From positions 1 to 16,521 of the forward strand of contig CAMIXP010000014.1 of NCBI GenBank assembly GCA_946402785.1: a DNA stretch of 16,521 nucleotides. Reading direction: 5' to 3'. Within the stretch, counting starts at the first letter, position 1. Every line of letters begins with the position of its first letter. The position numbers were made by a program, and so were the translations under genes. This document shows, piece by piece, positions 1-7,176 of the stretch. Source of the DNA: an uncultured Caryophanales bacterium. Its GTDB lineage: Bacteria > Bacillota_I > Bacilli_A > RF39 > UBA660. Under the pieces are notes generated by a model. That model did no database searches, was not told where the DNA came from, and saw nothing but the letters and a program-made list of their open reading frames with translations.

Positions 1-1089
1 TTCCATAGAAGTTTCAATTCTCTTTTCTTCTTCCCCTTTTAAGAACGGTTTTATAACCAAACTATCTAAATATTTACCATTCTTATCAACGACCGCTAAC
101 TTGCATCCATTGACATATCCAGGGTCAAACGCAAGAACGACTTTTTCTTTCATTGGTGGAGTTAATAGTAAAGCCTCCAAGTTCTTACCAAAATTCTCAA
201 TAGCCGCAACCTCACCTTTTTCTGATAAATCACTTCGAATCTCTCTTTCAATAGAAGGACCTATTAAACGTTTATAAGAATCGGCAATTGCTTCTTTCAC
301 AGCTTTTGTCACAAAACTCTTATCATTTTTAATTACTTTTCTTTCTAAGAAAGCAAGAATTTCATCTTTATTCACATCAATACTAACGGTAAGTACTTTT
401 TCCGCTTCTCCACGGTTTAAAGCTAGAATACGATGAGGTTTAATGTACTTAACAGCTTCTCCATAAGAATAATACATCTCATAAATCTTATTAGGATCCT
501 CTGCATCCTTCTTTACTTTAGACTCAATGACACCATTCTTATAGAAATAACTACGAATCCATTTACGATAAGAAGCATTATCACTAACCCATTCAGCAAT
601 AATATCTTTCGCTCCTTGTAATGCCATTTCTGCATTCTTTACTTTATCTTTTACAAATCGACTACATAAAGATTCCATATCTCCTTTTTCAGGGAATGTC
701 ATGATAATCTTCGCAAGTGGCTCTAATCCTAACGCAATTGCTTCCGTTGCCTTTGTCTTTTTCTTTTCTTTATATGGTCTGTAGATATCTTCTACTTCTA
801 CTAACTTACTACAAGCTAAAATAGAATGTTTTAATTCTTCTGTAAGCATTCCTTTTTCATCAATTAGTCGAATAACATCTTCTTTTCTTTTTAATAAATT
901 CATTTGGTATTCATATACTTCTGAAATACTACGAATAACCTCTTCATCTAATGCCCCAGTTGCCTCTTTACGATATCTCGCAATAAAAGGTATTGTGTTG
1001 CCTTCACTTAATAGAGATAAAACTGTTTCTACTTGTTTTTCTTGTATAGATAAATTAGCTGCTATCTCTTTAATAATCATATCGTTCAT
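1..1089 (-). CDS. tex: Tex family RNA-binding transcription accessory protein (N-terminal half, partial)
   Basis: The reading frame runs open from an ATG at 1089 to the window edge, giving 363 codons with no stop. The protein begins MNDMIIKEIAANLSIQEKQV and carries the Tex signature PFIARYRKEATGALDE near residues 30-45. Further in are SYKRLIGPSIERE and then, near the edge, the YqgF/RNase H-like stretch AFDPGYVNGCKLAVVD. Tex proteins are usually over 700 residues, ending in helix-hairpin-helix and S1 RNA-binding domains, which would lie beyond the edge. Tex is a cytoplasmic nucleic-acid-binding protein linked to transcription and RNA turnover; its exact role is not settled. The start is supported by a GAGGTG ribosome binding site at 1098-1103, 8 bases upstream. 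It is separated from the upstream gene by a terminator and has its own putative promoter. Confidence 0.95.
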   Translation of the reverse strand, partial: MNDMIIKEIAANLSIQEKQVETVLSLLSEGNTIPFIARYRKEATGALDEEVIRSISEVYEYQMNLLKRKEDVIRLIDEKGMLTEELKHSILACSKLVEVEDIYRPYKEKKKTKATEAIALGLEPLAKIIMTFPEKGDMESLCSRFVKDKVKNAEMALQGAKDIIAEWVSDNASYRKWIRSYFYKNGVIESKVKKDAEDPNKIYEMYYSYGEAVKYIKPHRILALNRGEAEKVLTVSIDVNKDEILAFLERKVIKNDKSFVTKAVKEAIADSYKRLIGPSIEREIRSDLSEKGEVAAIENFGKNLEALLLTPPMKEKVVLAFDPGYVNGCKLAVVDKNGKYLDSLVIKPFLKGEEEKRIETSME

Positions 1090-1109
1090 CTTAAAAACAC
1101 CTCATATCT

Positions 1110-1118
1110 ATCATAACA
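1110..1118 (-). promoter_or_regulatory. Putative extended -10 promoter of tex
   Basis: On the minus strand this reads TGTTATGAT, a TGn extended -10 followed by TATGAT. The region 17 bases upstream is only a T-rich run that belongs to the preceding terminator, so the -35 is poor. Transcription would start near 1103, at the edge of the ribosome binding site, giving a leader of about 14 nt. This is inferred from sequence only. Confidence 0.42.
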
Positions 1119-1130
1119 AATCCCTATCAA

Positions 1131-1168
1131 AAGAAAAAGAATAAAGACAGAAATTTGTCTTTATTCTT
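1131..1168 (-). terminator. Intrinsic terminator after the GDPD gene
   Basis: A perfect 13-bp stem (arms 1137-1149 and 1156-1168, AAGAATAAAGACA and its complement) with a 6-nt loop is followed on the minus strand by a T-rich run at 1131-1138. The upstream arm overlaps the last codons and the stop codon of the GDPD gene. The near-symmetric stem with A-runs on the other side could also act weakly in the opposite direction, but no plus-strand gene is present to use it. Confidence 0.85.
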
Positions 1169-2102
1169 GTGTTGTTTTTACTTTTTGATATTGGTCTAAT
1201 TCCATCGCAATAAAATCTGGAAAATCCGTAATATAATTTACATCCAAATAGTGTTCTCCAAACAAATCCGCTACTCGTTTTAATTCTTTCGAATTATCAA
1301 TCGTCCATACAAAGATTTGCTTTCCTTCTTTTAATAATCGTTCCACAATCTCTGGAGTTAAAATACTCGATTTGATTCCAATATGATCAAAATCTCTTAC
1401 CATATCTAATTCTGATACTTTATCAACTAATGCAGAACAAGTATAATCACTATGTTCTTTTAAATAACGAATTCCATTTAAATCTAAACTTTGAAAAACA
1501 ATACGACTCGTATCCACATCTTTCAATTCTTCTTTTAAACATTCCACAAAATGTTCTACATCAAATGGAAATTTTAAGTCTAATAAAATCTTTTTATCAC
1601 CACTCGCAAGAATACCCTCTAATAAATTCGCAATATGATATTCTCGTCCATTTAAATCTTCATATCGACCCATTAGAAAACTCTTCTCTGGAACTCTCCA
1701 AAGACCCATTCCAGAAGGAGTAGAATAATAATGATAAGTTGTTTCCATTAACTCATCATAGGGAGTTAAGGATACATACTGAATATGATCCATTGTAACA
1801 GTTAAAGCATTATCATGAGATAACACAATTTGAGAGTCAGGAGTCATTCTAGCATCCATTTCAATATAGTCTACATAATTCTTCTCAGCAGCCAAAGAAA
1901 TCGCGTCTTCTGTATTTTCTACAGCTAAAGAAGAAAAACCACGATGAGCGGAAATCAAAAAATCATCGTCTTCTATACTTTCTGAAAAAGAAGCAATTCG
2001 ATCTGCGAACTCTTGAGACTTTTCATGGTTAATATGAAAAGATAATCCTATCCCAGCAGCCATGATTCCTGCCAAAAATAATGCCAACTTTTTCTTATTC
2101 AC
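1161..2102 (-). CDS. Membrane-anchored glycerophosphodiester phosphodiesterase family protein
   Basis: GDPD enzymes hydrolyse glycerophosphodiesters to glycerol-3-phosphate plus an alcohol. The 313-residue protein has a positively charged start followed by one hydrophobic segment (about residues 5-22) with no lipobox cysteine, so it is probably an N-terminally anchored extracellular enzyme. The TIM-barrel signatures are all present: HRG at 53-55, ENT at 63-65, EMD at 81-83 with E81 and D83 as metal ligands, SHD at 95-97, the lysine strand LLDLKF near 173-178, and FVWTIDN near 264-270. The start is GTG at 2102, with GGAAG upstream; an in-frame TGA six bases before it excludes a longer protein. 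It appears to be a single-gene unit with its own promoter and terminator. The substrate is not evident; phospholipid head groups or lipoteichoic-acid material are plausible. Confidence 0.9.
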   Translation of the reverse strand: MNKKKLALFLAGIMAAGIGLSFHINHEKSQEFADRIASFSESIEDDDFLISAHRGFSSLAVENTEDAISLAAEKNYVDYIEMDARMTPDSQIVLSHDNALTVTMDHIQYVSLTPYDELMETTYHYYSTPSGMGLWRVPEKSFLMGRYEDLNGREYHIANLLEGILASGDKKILLDLKFPFDVEHFVECLKEELKDVDTSRIVFQSLDLNGIRYLKEHSDYTCSALVDKVSELDMVRDFDHIGIKSSILTPEIVERLLKEGKQIFVWTIDNSKELKRVADLFGEHYLDVNYITDFPDFIAMELDQYQKVKTTQE

Positions 2103-2129
2103 AAATCATCACTTCCTTATTAGTGTCAT

Positions 2130-2158
2130 ATTATAACATAACAAAGGAAAAATACCAA
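2130..2158 (-). promoter_or_regulatory. Promoter of the GDPD gene
   Basis: The minus strand carries a perfect TATAAT at 2130-2135 preceded by TGT (extended -10, to 2138). A TTGGTA -35 lies at 2153-2158 with a 17-bp spacer and matches TTGACA at four of six positions. The -35 overlaps the T-tract of the upstream terminator. The predicted start near 2123 leaves a leader of about 21 nt containing the AGGAAG ribosome binding site. This is the best-formed promoter in the window. Confidence 0.65.
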
Positions 2159-2182
2159 AAAAAAGATTCCCGAAGGAATCTT
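2157..2182 (-). terminator. Intrinsic terminator with UUCG loop after the proline-rich membrane protein gene
   Basis: On the minus strand AAGATTCC, loop TTCG and GGAATCTT form an 8-bp hairpin (arms 2175-2182 and 2163-2170). It is followed by eight T residues at 2157-2164, which partly lie in the stem. It starts within the stop codon of the upstream gene. Confidence 0.9.
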
Positions 2183-3104
2183 ATTTTTCTTTATTACAAA
2201 CGAATCCGCCTTGTCTCATGTTTGTCATGACACTATCGATTTCTTCTCCAGCTTGGAACTCAATAACCGTTCCACCAGCTTCTGTATAAGCAGCGGATAC
2301 TTCTTCAATCTTATAAGTACCAAAGTCAAATGTTTCTTGTTCCGTTAGTTTTCCATCTTCATACGAACAACTAACACTTGCTCCCTCTAATTCTTGAACA
2401 TTTGTCTTAATCTGCTCACATTGAGCATTCAATTCATCTAATGTTTCCTCATCTAGTGAAGGATCTCCACGTACAATCGTCGTAAATTTAGCACTAACAA
2501 GTTTATTATCACTATATTCAAATACTCTTGTAATATCACGATCTAAGTTAACTGTATTAGAACTTAAAGTACATACTAATTTACCAGAAGTAATTTCTTC
2601 TACTTCAACTGGTCCTGCTTTGTATTGAGCAATCAATGTTTGAATATCTGGTAAGAAAATAACAAATGCAATTAAAACAATAAAGAAGATAACTAACATA
2701 ACTGTATTACCAGTACTAGTTGGTTTATAATTAACATCAACTGTTTTTAACTTTTCTTCATTATTAACAGCACCTTCTCCTAAAGTAGTTGGAGCTGCTT
2801 GTGGTTTCACATCACTCATATTCATTTCTTCTCCTGTTACAGGATTGTAACGTGTTTCTTGATTAGAAACCGTTGGAGAAACAGCTGGTCTTGCAGCAAC
2901 AGGATTTGTCATAGGTGCTGGTTCAATAGGTGCTGGAGTTGTCGCAGGAGCAGGACTTGCTTGTTCTTCAAAGCCTTTTGGAACAACAATCTCTGGTGTT
3001 GAAACCGGATTTACTACCTGTGGTTCCACAGGATTAACTGGTTTTGGAGTCTCTGTATTAGGAACAGGTTCCAAAACAGGAATATTAGGATTTTCATTAT
3101 TCAT
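2181..3104 (-). CDS. Proline-rich single-pass membrane protein with four-cysteine extracellular domain
   Basis: I do not recognise this 307-residue protein as a named family. Residues 1-130 are low complexity and rich in Pro, Val, Thr and Asn with many PVNP/PAPA-like steps, and contain one short motif TRYNPVTGEEM near 84-94. One membrane segment lies at about 133-153, followed by an extracellular domain of about 150 residues with Cys178, Cys229, Cys246 and Cys303. The polarity (N-terminus inside) is inferred. The outer domain's layout (EYSDNKLVSAK, then a helix, then SYEDGKLTEQETFDF, ending GGFVC) vaguely resembles YehR/DUF1307-type lipoprotein domains; this is a hunch, not an assignment. A longer frame begins at GTG 3113, but that codon lies inside the AGGAGAG ribosome binding site (3113-3119), so ATG 3104 with 8-nt spacing is preferred. 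It has its own promoter and terminator, directly after rpe. Confidence 0.8.
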   Translation of the reverse strand: MNNENPNIPVLEPVPNTETPKPVNPVEPQVVNPVSTPEIVVPKGFEEQASPAPATTPAPIEPAPMTNPVAARPAVSPTVSNQETRYNPVTGEEMNMSDVKPQAAPTTLGEGAVNNEEKLKTVDVNYKPTSTGNTVMLVIFFIVLIAFVIFLPDIQTLIAQYKAGPVEVEEITSGKLVCTLSSNTVNLDRDITRVFEYSDNKLVSAKFTTIVRGDPSLDEETLDELNAQCEQIKTNVQELEGASVSCSYEDGKLTEQETFDFGTYKIEEVSAAYTEAGGTVIEFQAGEEIDSVMTNMRQGGFVCNKEK

Positions 3105-3131
3105 ATTACCCACTCTCCTATTCTCATAGTC

Positions 3132-3140
3132 ATTATATCA
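3132..3140 (-). promoter_or_regulatory. Extended -10 promoter of the proline-rich membrane protein gene
   Basis: The minus strand reads TGATATAAT, a TGn extended -10 with perfect TATAAT at 3132-3137. No good -35 is visible at 17 bases. The predicted start near 3125 gives a leader of about 21 nt. It sits just beyond the rpe stop codon, with no terminator between, so read-through from the rpe operon is also possible. Confidence 0.55.
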
Positions 3141-3147
3141 TAGATAT

Positions 3148-3774
3148 CTATCGTAAACTAGATATTTTTTCTTGAAAGTTATCACTATGAATTAAATAAC
3201 TTCCGACAGCGACCATATCCGCATCTCGACACAAAGAAATATTTTGATCATTGATTCCGCCATCCACACTAATAATGGCATCCACATGATAAGAACGAAT
3301 CAAATCTCTTACCTCTTCAATCTTTTTTTCAGACTCCATAATAAACTCTTGTCCCCCTTCTCCAGGTTCAACACTCATCACAAGAATCAAATCTAAATAA
3401 GGAAGATAAGGAACCAAACTAGATACTTTGGTATCTGGCTTAATCGCTAAACCACATTTAATAGAATAATCTTTAATCATTTGTAAGTCTTCTACAATAT
3501 CCTCTTCTACTTCTACATGAAACGTAATATATTCTGCATTTAATTCTGCAAACAAAGGAATATATTTAGAAGGTTCATCTACCATTAAATGAACATCTAA
3601 TCGTTTAGATGTATAATCACTAACATGTCTCATTTCACGGAAAGGCATTGTCTTACGAGAAACAAATTTTCCATCCATAAAATCTACATGAATGTAATCA
3701 ACATCCGTATCATTTAATTTTTCTAAATCTTTTGGAATATTCTTACTACTTAAAAAAGAAGCACTAATTTTCAT
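3148..3774 (-). CDS. rpe: Ribulose-phosphate 3-epimerase
   Basis: Rpe interconverts D-ribulose 5-phosphate and D-xylulose 5-phosphate in the pentose phosphate pathway, in the cytoplasm. The 208-residue TIM barrel is slightly shorter than the usual 215-225. It shows ASFLSS at the first strand, HVDFMDGKFV at 29-38 (metal ligands His29 and Asp31), DVHLMV at 60-65 (His62), VMSVEPG at 132-138 and SVDGG at 169-173 with catalytic Asp171. The phosphate-loop motif reads EPGEGGQ where NPGFGGQ is usual. The ATG at 3774 lies inside the end of rsgA (11-bp overlap) and is preceded by AGGAGAGG, implying coupled translation. It is the last gene of the long priA-to-rpe operon, and no hairpin terminator follows. 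Confidence 0.95.
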   Translation of the reverse strand: MKISASFLSSKNIPKDLEKLNDTDVDYIHVDFMDGKFVSRKTMPFREMRHVSDYTSKRLDVHLMVDEPSKYIPLFAELNAEYITFHVEVEEDIVEDLQMIKDYSIKCGLAIKPDTKVSSLVPYLPYLDLILVMSVEPGEGGQEFIMESEKKIEEVRDLIRSYHVDAIISVDGGINDQNISLCRDADMVAVGSYLIHSDNFQEKISSLR

Positions 3775-4603
3775 TGGAATCCTCTCCTATAAAATTTAAA
3801 TAATTGAGATATCTACTCTCTAATATATGATTCTCTAAAACAGCCTTTTTTACAACACACTCTTCTTCTTTTGTATGCATACAGTCTTTATATAGACATG
3901 GATAATTTTGAAACTCTACAAAAGAATCACGAATCTCTTCTTTGGAATACTCAGATAAATCTAAGGAAGAAAAACCAGGAGTATCCATTACTTTACCATC
4001 AAATAAAGAGAACAATTCCACAACTCTCGTTGTATGTTTTCCTCTACCTAAGGCAACCGATACATCTCCCACTTCTAAGTTCCAATCTGGATTTAACTTA
4101 TTTAATAAAGTACTTTTTCCAGCACCCGTCTGCCCTGTAAAAACACTTGTCTTATTCTTCAATAAACTCTTAATCAAATCAAGATCTGTATTATAAAGGA
4201 CAGTATAACCAATTTCTTCATAATACTTCAAAGCATCTCGTATAGGATTTAATTCTTCTTCGGTCAACAAATCCCTTTTAGTAATACAAATGATAGGTTT
4301 CACATGATGAATCTCCATCAAAGAAATAAACTTATCTAATAAGTTCAAAGAAAAATCAGGTAACTTTAAACTAGTAACCAAAAATGCTTGGTCAATATTA
4401 CTTACCTTAGGTCTTTGAAATACATTTTTTCTTGGTAAAACTTCCTCTATAATCTTTTTATCCTTATGGAAAAGAACATAATCCCCCACTACTGGAAGTA
4501 TATGTTCTTTTCGAAATAAACCTCTACATTTACAAGGATAAATTTGATTTTCAAAGCTAACAAAATGTAAATCACTACTAATTTTAACAATTTGTCCCTT
4601 CAT
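3764..4603 (-). CDS. rsgA: Ribosome small subunit-dependent GTPase A
   Basis: RsgA is a circularly permuted GTPase that helps late maturation of the 30S subunit. The 279-residue protein has an N-terminal OB-fold (about 1-65). The permuted G motifs follow: G4 as TKRD at 108-111, G1 as GQTGAGKST at 157-165, switch I GRGKHTT at 186-192 and G3 DTPG at 207-210. The C-terminal zinc site is C-x4-C-x-H-x5-C (Cys236, Cys241, His243, Cys249). All key residues are intact. The ATG at 4603 follows a G-rich ribosome binding site, 18 bases after the PASTA kinase gene. Its place directly after the kinase matches Bacillus-type gene order, where RsgA (CpgA) is a reported substrate of the homologous kinase. Confidence 0.96.
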   Translation of the reverse strand: MKGQIVKISSDLHFVSFENQIYPCKCRGLFRKEHILPVVGDYVLFHKDKKIIEEVLPRKNVFQRPKVSNIDQAFLVTSLKLPDFSLNLLDKFISLMEIHHVKPIICITKRDLLTEEELNPIRDALKYYEEIGYTVLYNTDLDLIKSLLKNKTSVFTGQTGAGKSTLLNKLNPDWNLEVGDVSVALGRGKHTTRVVELFSLFDGKVMDTPGFSSLDLSEYSKEEIRDSFVEFQNYPCLYKDCMHTKEEECVVKKAVLENHILESRYLNYLNFIGEDSNEN

Positions 4604-4621
4604 AAAATCCCCCTAATGTTT

Positions 4622-6433
4622 TTATTCACCATCTTCTTCTGGACTAGCAGATGGAGTTGGCTTTGGTTTTGGTTTAACCGCATAACGAATCGTTAAGTTC
4701 GTTCCTTTCGCAATCACAGTATCTGCTTTTCTAGATTGATAAATAATCTTTCCTTCTGGATAAACTTCCGTCTCTTCTTCTGTGAAAGTACAAACTAATT
4801 CGTACTCTGTACAGAATGCTTTAATATCATCTAAAGAATAACCTTCTGCAATAAAGTCAGGGAACTTTTCTTCATTCGTAGCAGTATAAAGAATGATACT
4901 TTCACCTTTCTTTAACTCACTACCTTTAGCGATACTTTGATCAATGATTTCATCATCCTCATATTTCTTATCGCCTTCCACTTCTTTTTTACGAATGGTA
5001 ACTTCAATTTCTTTTTCTTCAAGGATTTTTTTAACATCCGTTGCATTTCTACCCGTATAATCCTCAATAATAACAACATCTTCTCCAGTAGATTTATAAA
5101 TCGTAATCGTTGTTCCTTGTTTAATACTACGTCCAGCTTCTGGATCTGTTTTAATGACTAAGTTTTTACGAATAATAGAAGACTCTTGTGTTTCTATTTT
5201 TGTAGCAACTTCAAATCCTGCATCGAGTAACAATTGTTCACAAGTAGATACTTTCTTTCCTTCACAATCAGGAACAATCGCAGGCTTCGTATTCGTCATA
5301 CCTGGTAAGATAAAGAATACAAAGATTAAAGCAAATAGAATAATAACAAAGATAATCGAAAGAATAATGATAATAATCATACTAATTTTTGATTCTTTTT
5401 CATCTTTTTCTTCTTCCTCTGTTAATAATTCTTCTACTTCTTCTTTTTTCTTCTTTTTGGCACCTTTTTTAATATCTTCAGCAATCTCTGCTTCTTTTGC
5501 TTTTTCATTAGCAGATTCTTTTTCTTCTTTCTTTTCCGCAGCCTTTGCTTTTTTACTTTCATTATCATTTTCAGGATATTTATATTGATATGGTTCTTCA
5601 TTCATACGACTATCATCTAAAGCTGTTAATAAATCTTCATGCATTTCACGAGCAGACTCATAACGATTCTTTGGATTTTTAGCAGTCGCACGACGAATAA
5701 TATTTTCAATACTTTGAGGAATAGAAGGATTCTCTTCTCTTAAACTTGGAAGAGGTTCTCTCATGTGCTTTAAAGCAATCTCAACAGCATTTTCTCCTCT
5801 AAATGGTAATGATCCAGATAATAACTCATAGAAAATAATACCCATAGAGTAAATATCACTCTTAATCGTACATCCTTTTCCACTTGCTTGTTCTGGAGGC
5901 AAGTAATGAACAGATCCCATGACAGAATTTGTTTGCGTTAATTGAGTCGCATTTAATGCCATCGCAATACCAAAATCTGTAATCTTAATTTGTCCATCAT
6001 CTTTAATCATAATATTTTGAGGTTTTAAATCTCTATGAATAATATAGGAATCATGCGCATGAGCCATACCATCAGTTAACTGACTCATAATATCGATGGC
6101 TTCACTTAATGTTAAAGTTCCTCTTTTCTTAAGTAGTTGCTTTAACGTTTTACCTTCGACATATTCCATAACAATATAATAAGTTCCATCGTCTTCTCCA
6201 ACATCGTACATTTCTACAATATTAGGATGAGCAAGACTAGAAGCAGATAAAGCTTCTCTTTGGAATCTTCTAACAAATTTTTCATCATTAGATAAATCTC
6301 CACGTAGTACCTTAATTGCAACATTTCGATCTAGGATTGTATCATAACCTAGATAAACGTTAGCCATACCACCTTCACCAATTGATCGTATAATTTCATA
6401 ACGGTCATTTATTTTTTGCCCCTTTGTTATCAC
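4622..6433 (-). CDS. prkC: PASTA-domain serine/threonine protein kinase (PrkC/Stk/PknB type)
   Basis: This is a transmembrane Hanks-type kinase that couples cell-wall status to cytoplasmic phosphorylation. The 603-residue protein has a kinase domain at about 12-272: glycine loop GEGGMANVY at 19-27, ATP-binding Lys41, HRDLKPQN at 133-140 with catalytic Asp135, DFG at 153-155 and PPE at 179-181, with activation-loop threonines at 163-168. A very charged Lys/Glu linker (about 290-349) precedes a TM helix at about 351-377. Three PASTA repeats follow (about 384-448, 453-517, 522-585) and a Pro-rich tail. PASTA 1 and 3 each contain a close cysteine pair (390/398 and 541/548). Translation starts at GTG 6433, in a GTGA overlap with the phosphatase stop codon. 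It is partnered by the upstream PrpC phosphatase. Confidence 0.97.
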   Translation of the reverse strand: MITKGQKINDRYEIIRSIGEGGMANVYLGYDTILDRNVAIKVLRGDLSNDEKFVRRFQREALSASSLAHPNIVEMYDVGEDDGTYYIVMEYVEGKTLKQLLKKRGTLTLSEAIDIMSQLTDGMAHAHDSYIIHRDLKPQNIMIKDDGQIKITDFGIAMALNATQLTQTNSVMGSVHYLPPEQASGKGCTIKSDIYSMGIIFYELLSGSLPFRGENAVEIALKHMREPLPSLREENPSIPQSIENIIRRATAKNPKNRYESAREMHEDLLTALDDSRMNEEPYQYKYPENDNESKKAKAAEKKEEKESANEKAKEAEIAEDIKKGAKKKKKEEVEELLTEEEEKDEKESKISMIIIIILSIIFVIILFALIFVFFILPGMTNTKPAIVPDCEGKKVSTCEQLLLDAGFEVATKIETQESSIIRKNLVIKTDPEAGRSIKQGTTITIYKSTGEDVVIIEDYTGRNATDVKKILEEKEIEVTIRKKEVEGDKKYEDDEIIDQSIAKGSELKKGESIILYTATNEEKFPDFIAEGYSLDDIKAFCTEYELVCTFTEEETEVYPEGKIIYQSRKADTVIAKGTNLTIRYAVKPKPKPTPSASPEEDGE

Positions 6434-7176
6434 TCTGAAACACCTTCTTCGTCACGAACCAAATAAGCAACCGAAATATTGTCTGTGCCACCCCTATTAT
6501 TTGCCTTCTTAACTAACTTTTGTACTTTCTCCTCGACAGTTCCCTCACCAAGAAGCACTTTCTCAATTCCTTCTCGGTCAAGCATGCCGGTTAATCCATC
6601 ACTCGATAATAAGATTTCAGAAATGTCCATATCACAATCAAAGATATCAACATCTACTTCTTGAGAAGCACCCAATGCTTTCATCAAAACATTTTTCTTT
6701 GGATGAACACTTGCCTCTTCTCTCGTAAGTTCTCCTGCACTTACAAGTAAGTTAACCAATGTATGGTCATACGTTACTTTGTGAAGATTACTATCTTTCA
6801 TAACAAAACCACTAGAATCTCCCACATTACCAAACAATAGGAAATCTTTTGTTAAGATTGCCATAACAAGAGTCGTTCCCATTCCTTTACTTTCAGGATG
6901 TTCTCCCTCATGTTGGAAGATCAATGTATTAATTTCATTAACAGCATCACGAATCCAATTAACAGCATCTACCTTTGACATTTTAAAGAATGTCTCTTGG
7001 AAATGCTTTCCTAAATAACCAATCGCAATTGAACTAGCAACTTCTCCGGCAGAATGGCCTCCCATTCCGTCCGCAATTGCCATCAAATAATTGCCTTCTT
7101 CATTATTCACAATCATAACACTATCTTCATTATGATCTCTTACTTTACCAGGATCCGTTAAATAAAAAGTTCTCAT
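6430..7176 (-). CDS. prpC: PP2C-family protein serine/threonine phosphatase
   Basis: PrpC/Stp-type phosphatases remove phosphates placed by the neighbouring PASTA kinase; the enzyme is cytoplasmic and uses Mn/Mg ions. The 248-residue protein has the PP2C motifs in order: TDPGKVRDHNEDS at 7-19, ADGMGGHSAGE at 35-45 with metal ligand Asp36, GMGTT at 98-102, NVGDSS at 117-122, SSDG at 191-194 and GGTDN at 229-233 with metal ligand Asp232. The usual GDSR reads GDSS here, a minor deviation. The start ATG overlaps the rlmN stop as ATGA, with an AGGAGGAG ribosome binding site inside the last rlmN codons. The gene ends in a GTGA overlap with the kinase start, so the three genes are probably translationally coupled. 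Confidence 0.96.
   Translation of the reverse strand: MRTFYLTDPGKVRDHNEDSVMIVNNEEGNYLMAIADGMGGHSAGEVASSIAIGYLGKHFQETFFKMSKVDAVNWIRDAVNEINTLIFQHEGEHPESKGMGTTLVMAILTKDFLLFGNVGDSSGFVMKDSNLHKVTYDHTLVNLLVSAGELTREEASVHPKKNVLMKALGASQEVDVDIFDCDMDISEILLSSDGLTGMLDREGIEKVLLGEGTVEEKVQKLVKKANNRGGTDNISVAYLVRDEEGVSE

Noticed and set aside
433..621. Plus-strand open frame opposite tex
   Set aside because: The minus-strand Tex frame is continuous and motif-rich here; the plus frame is an Ile/Leu/Asn-rich shadow.
3764..3774. 11-bp overlap of rsgA and rpe as a possible frameshift or fusion
   Set aside because: rsgA ends at a normal TAG after its zinc domain and rpe starts with a strong ribosome binding site; this is an ordinary coupled overlap.
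5440..5460. A-rich Lys-codon run in the kinase linker as a possible programmed frameshift site
   Set aside because: The zero-frame codons are AAA AAA preceded by G, not a canonical slippery heptamer; the frame continues cleanly into the TM and PASTA domains.
5154..5588. Plus-strand open frame of 144 codons opposite the PASTA kinase gene
   Set aside because: It is the antisense of the charged linker and TM region (Ser/Phe/Ile-rich shadow), has no ribosome binding site or family signature, and lies entirely within a well-supported gene.
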